Assembly (NCBI GenBank): GCA_030596915.1
Contig: JAUVSX010000261.1
Location: forward strand, 1 to 5,278
Length of the DNA: 5,278 nt
Direction: 5' to 3'
Source of the DNA: Chloroflexota bacterium
Lineage (GTDB): Bacteria > Chloroflexota > Anaerolineae > B4-G1
Part shown: in pieces, positions 4,969 through 5,278 of the stretch
Numbering within the stretch: the stretch's first letter is position 1
Layout of the letters: every line of letters starts with the position of its first letter
The notes under the pieces: generated by a model
Database searches by the model: none
Told to the model about the DNA's origin: nothing
The model's input: only the letters and a program-made list of their open reading frames with translations
Position numbers and translations under genes: made by a program

Positions 4969-5278
4969 AGCGTCGGTTGCGCCGCCGTCGGTCAGGGCGG
5001 CGCAGGCCCTCATCGGGCTTCAGTGTCTGCAGCCACTCGTGGACGTCGGGCAGCTTGTCGACCCCCACGGCGATGCGCAGCGCCTCGCGTATCTTGTGAG
5101 GCAGGGCCTCCCCGGGCATACGGCGTGCGTCGCCAAGGCCCGCGTACTCGCACATCTCCTGCAACTGTGCCAGCGTCGTCACGTTCTGACAGGCGAAAAC
5201 GTAAGTCAACCACAGGTTGTCAGGGTAGGGCTGAGGAAGTGGCGCGTAGCTCTGGGGAAAGCGGAAATCCCGCAGGAA
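4967..5278 (-). CDS. C-terminal part of an unknown protein, truncated by the right window edge
   Basis: The frame is open without a stop from the window edge to TAG at 4969-4967, giving 103 residues. A TTG at 5209 could be taken as a start for an 80-residue protein, but the upstream codons continue as plausible protein (FRFPQSYAPLPQPYPDNLW), and the TTG has no Shine-Dalgarno. The visible part therefore looks like the end of a longer gene. It is mainly soluble and probably helical (a TLAQLQEMCEYAGLGDARR stretch, then an IREALRIAVGVDKL stretch and VHEWLQTLK), ending in a strongly basic RRPDRRRRNRR tail. No membrane segment or catalytic motif is visible, and I do not recognise the family. It is probably co-transcribed with the cysteine-rich membrane protein that follows within a few bases. 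Confidence 0.65.
   Translation of the reverse strand, partial: FLRDFRFPQSYAPLPQPYPDNLWLTYVFACQNVTTLAQLQEMCEYAGLGDARRMPGEALPHKIREALRIAVGVDKLPDVHEWLQTLKPDEGLRRPDRRRRNRR

Overview
The window is GC-rich DNA (roughly 60% or more by eye) carrying six protein-coding genes. Two are cut by the window edges: the sugar epimerase at the left and an unknown gene at the right. The gene mix, the GC content and the intergenic short-repeat clutter suggest an uncultured Chloroflexota (Anaerolineae-like) bacterium. That placement is a judgement from familiarity with such proteins, not a search result.

Left block, plus strand (1-2936): the C-terminal half of a sugar-phosphate isomerase/epimerase (TIM barrel) is followed, behind a strong Shine-Dalgarno, by a complete Gfo/Idh/MocA-type NAD(P)-dependent oxidoreductase. 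This pairing is typical of sugar, polyol or inositol catabolism. After a 92-bp gap holding a long near-perfect hairpin comes a complete DUF1786 (COG4012-like) protein with an ASKHA-type ATPase appearance and no recognised reaction. Its start has no Shine-Dalgarno.

Convergent gap (2937-3233): no convincing gene. It holds two oppositely oriented hairpins, each beginning GTAGGG, with a short ACGCAAAGG-type repeat between them.

Right block, minus strand (5278-3234): reading along the minus strand, a partial unknown gene open to the window edge is followed a few bases later by a single-pass membrane protein with a cysteine-rich, acidic outer domain. The two are probably co-transcribed, and a hairpin terminator candidate follows. 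A small four-helix membrane protein is then transcribed from its own sigma70-like promoter (TTGACA, 16 bp, GATAAT). The 3648-3975 gap between these minus-strand units carries two kinds of short tandem repeat and a 22-bp direct repeat built around the terminator.

No mobile element, CRISPR array, tRNA, rRNA or recognisable defence system is visible. The most unusual points are a tandem duplication at the end of the epimerase gene whose two copies encode the same C-terminal peptide with only synonymous differences, the internally duplicated cysteine-rich surface protein, and the layered repeats in the two gaps.
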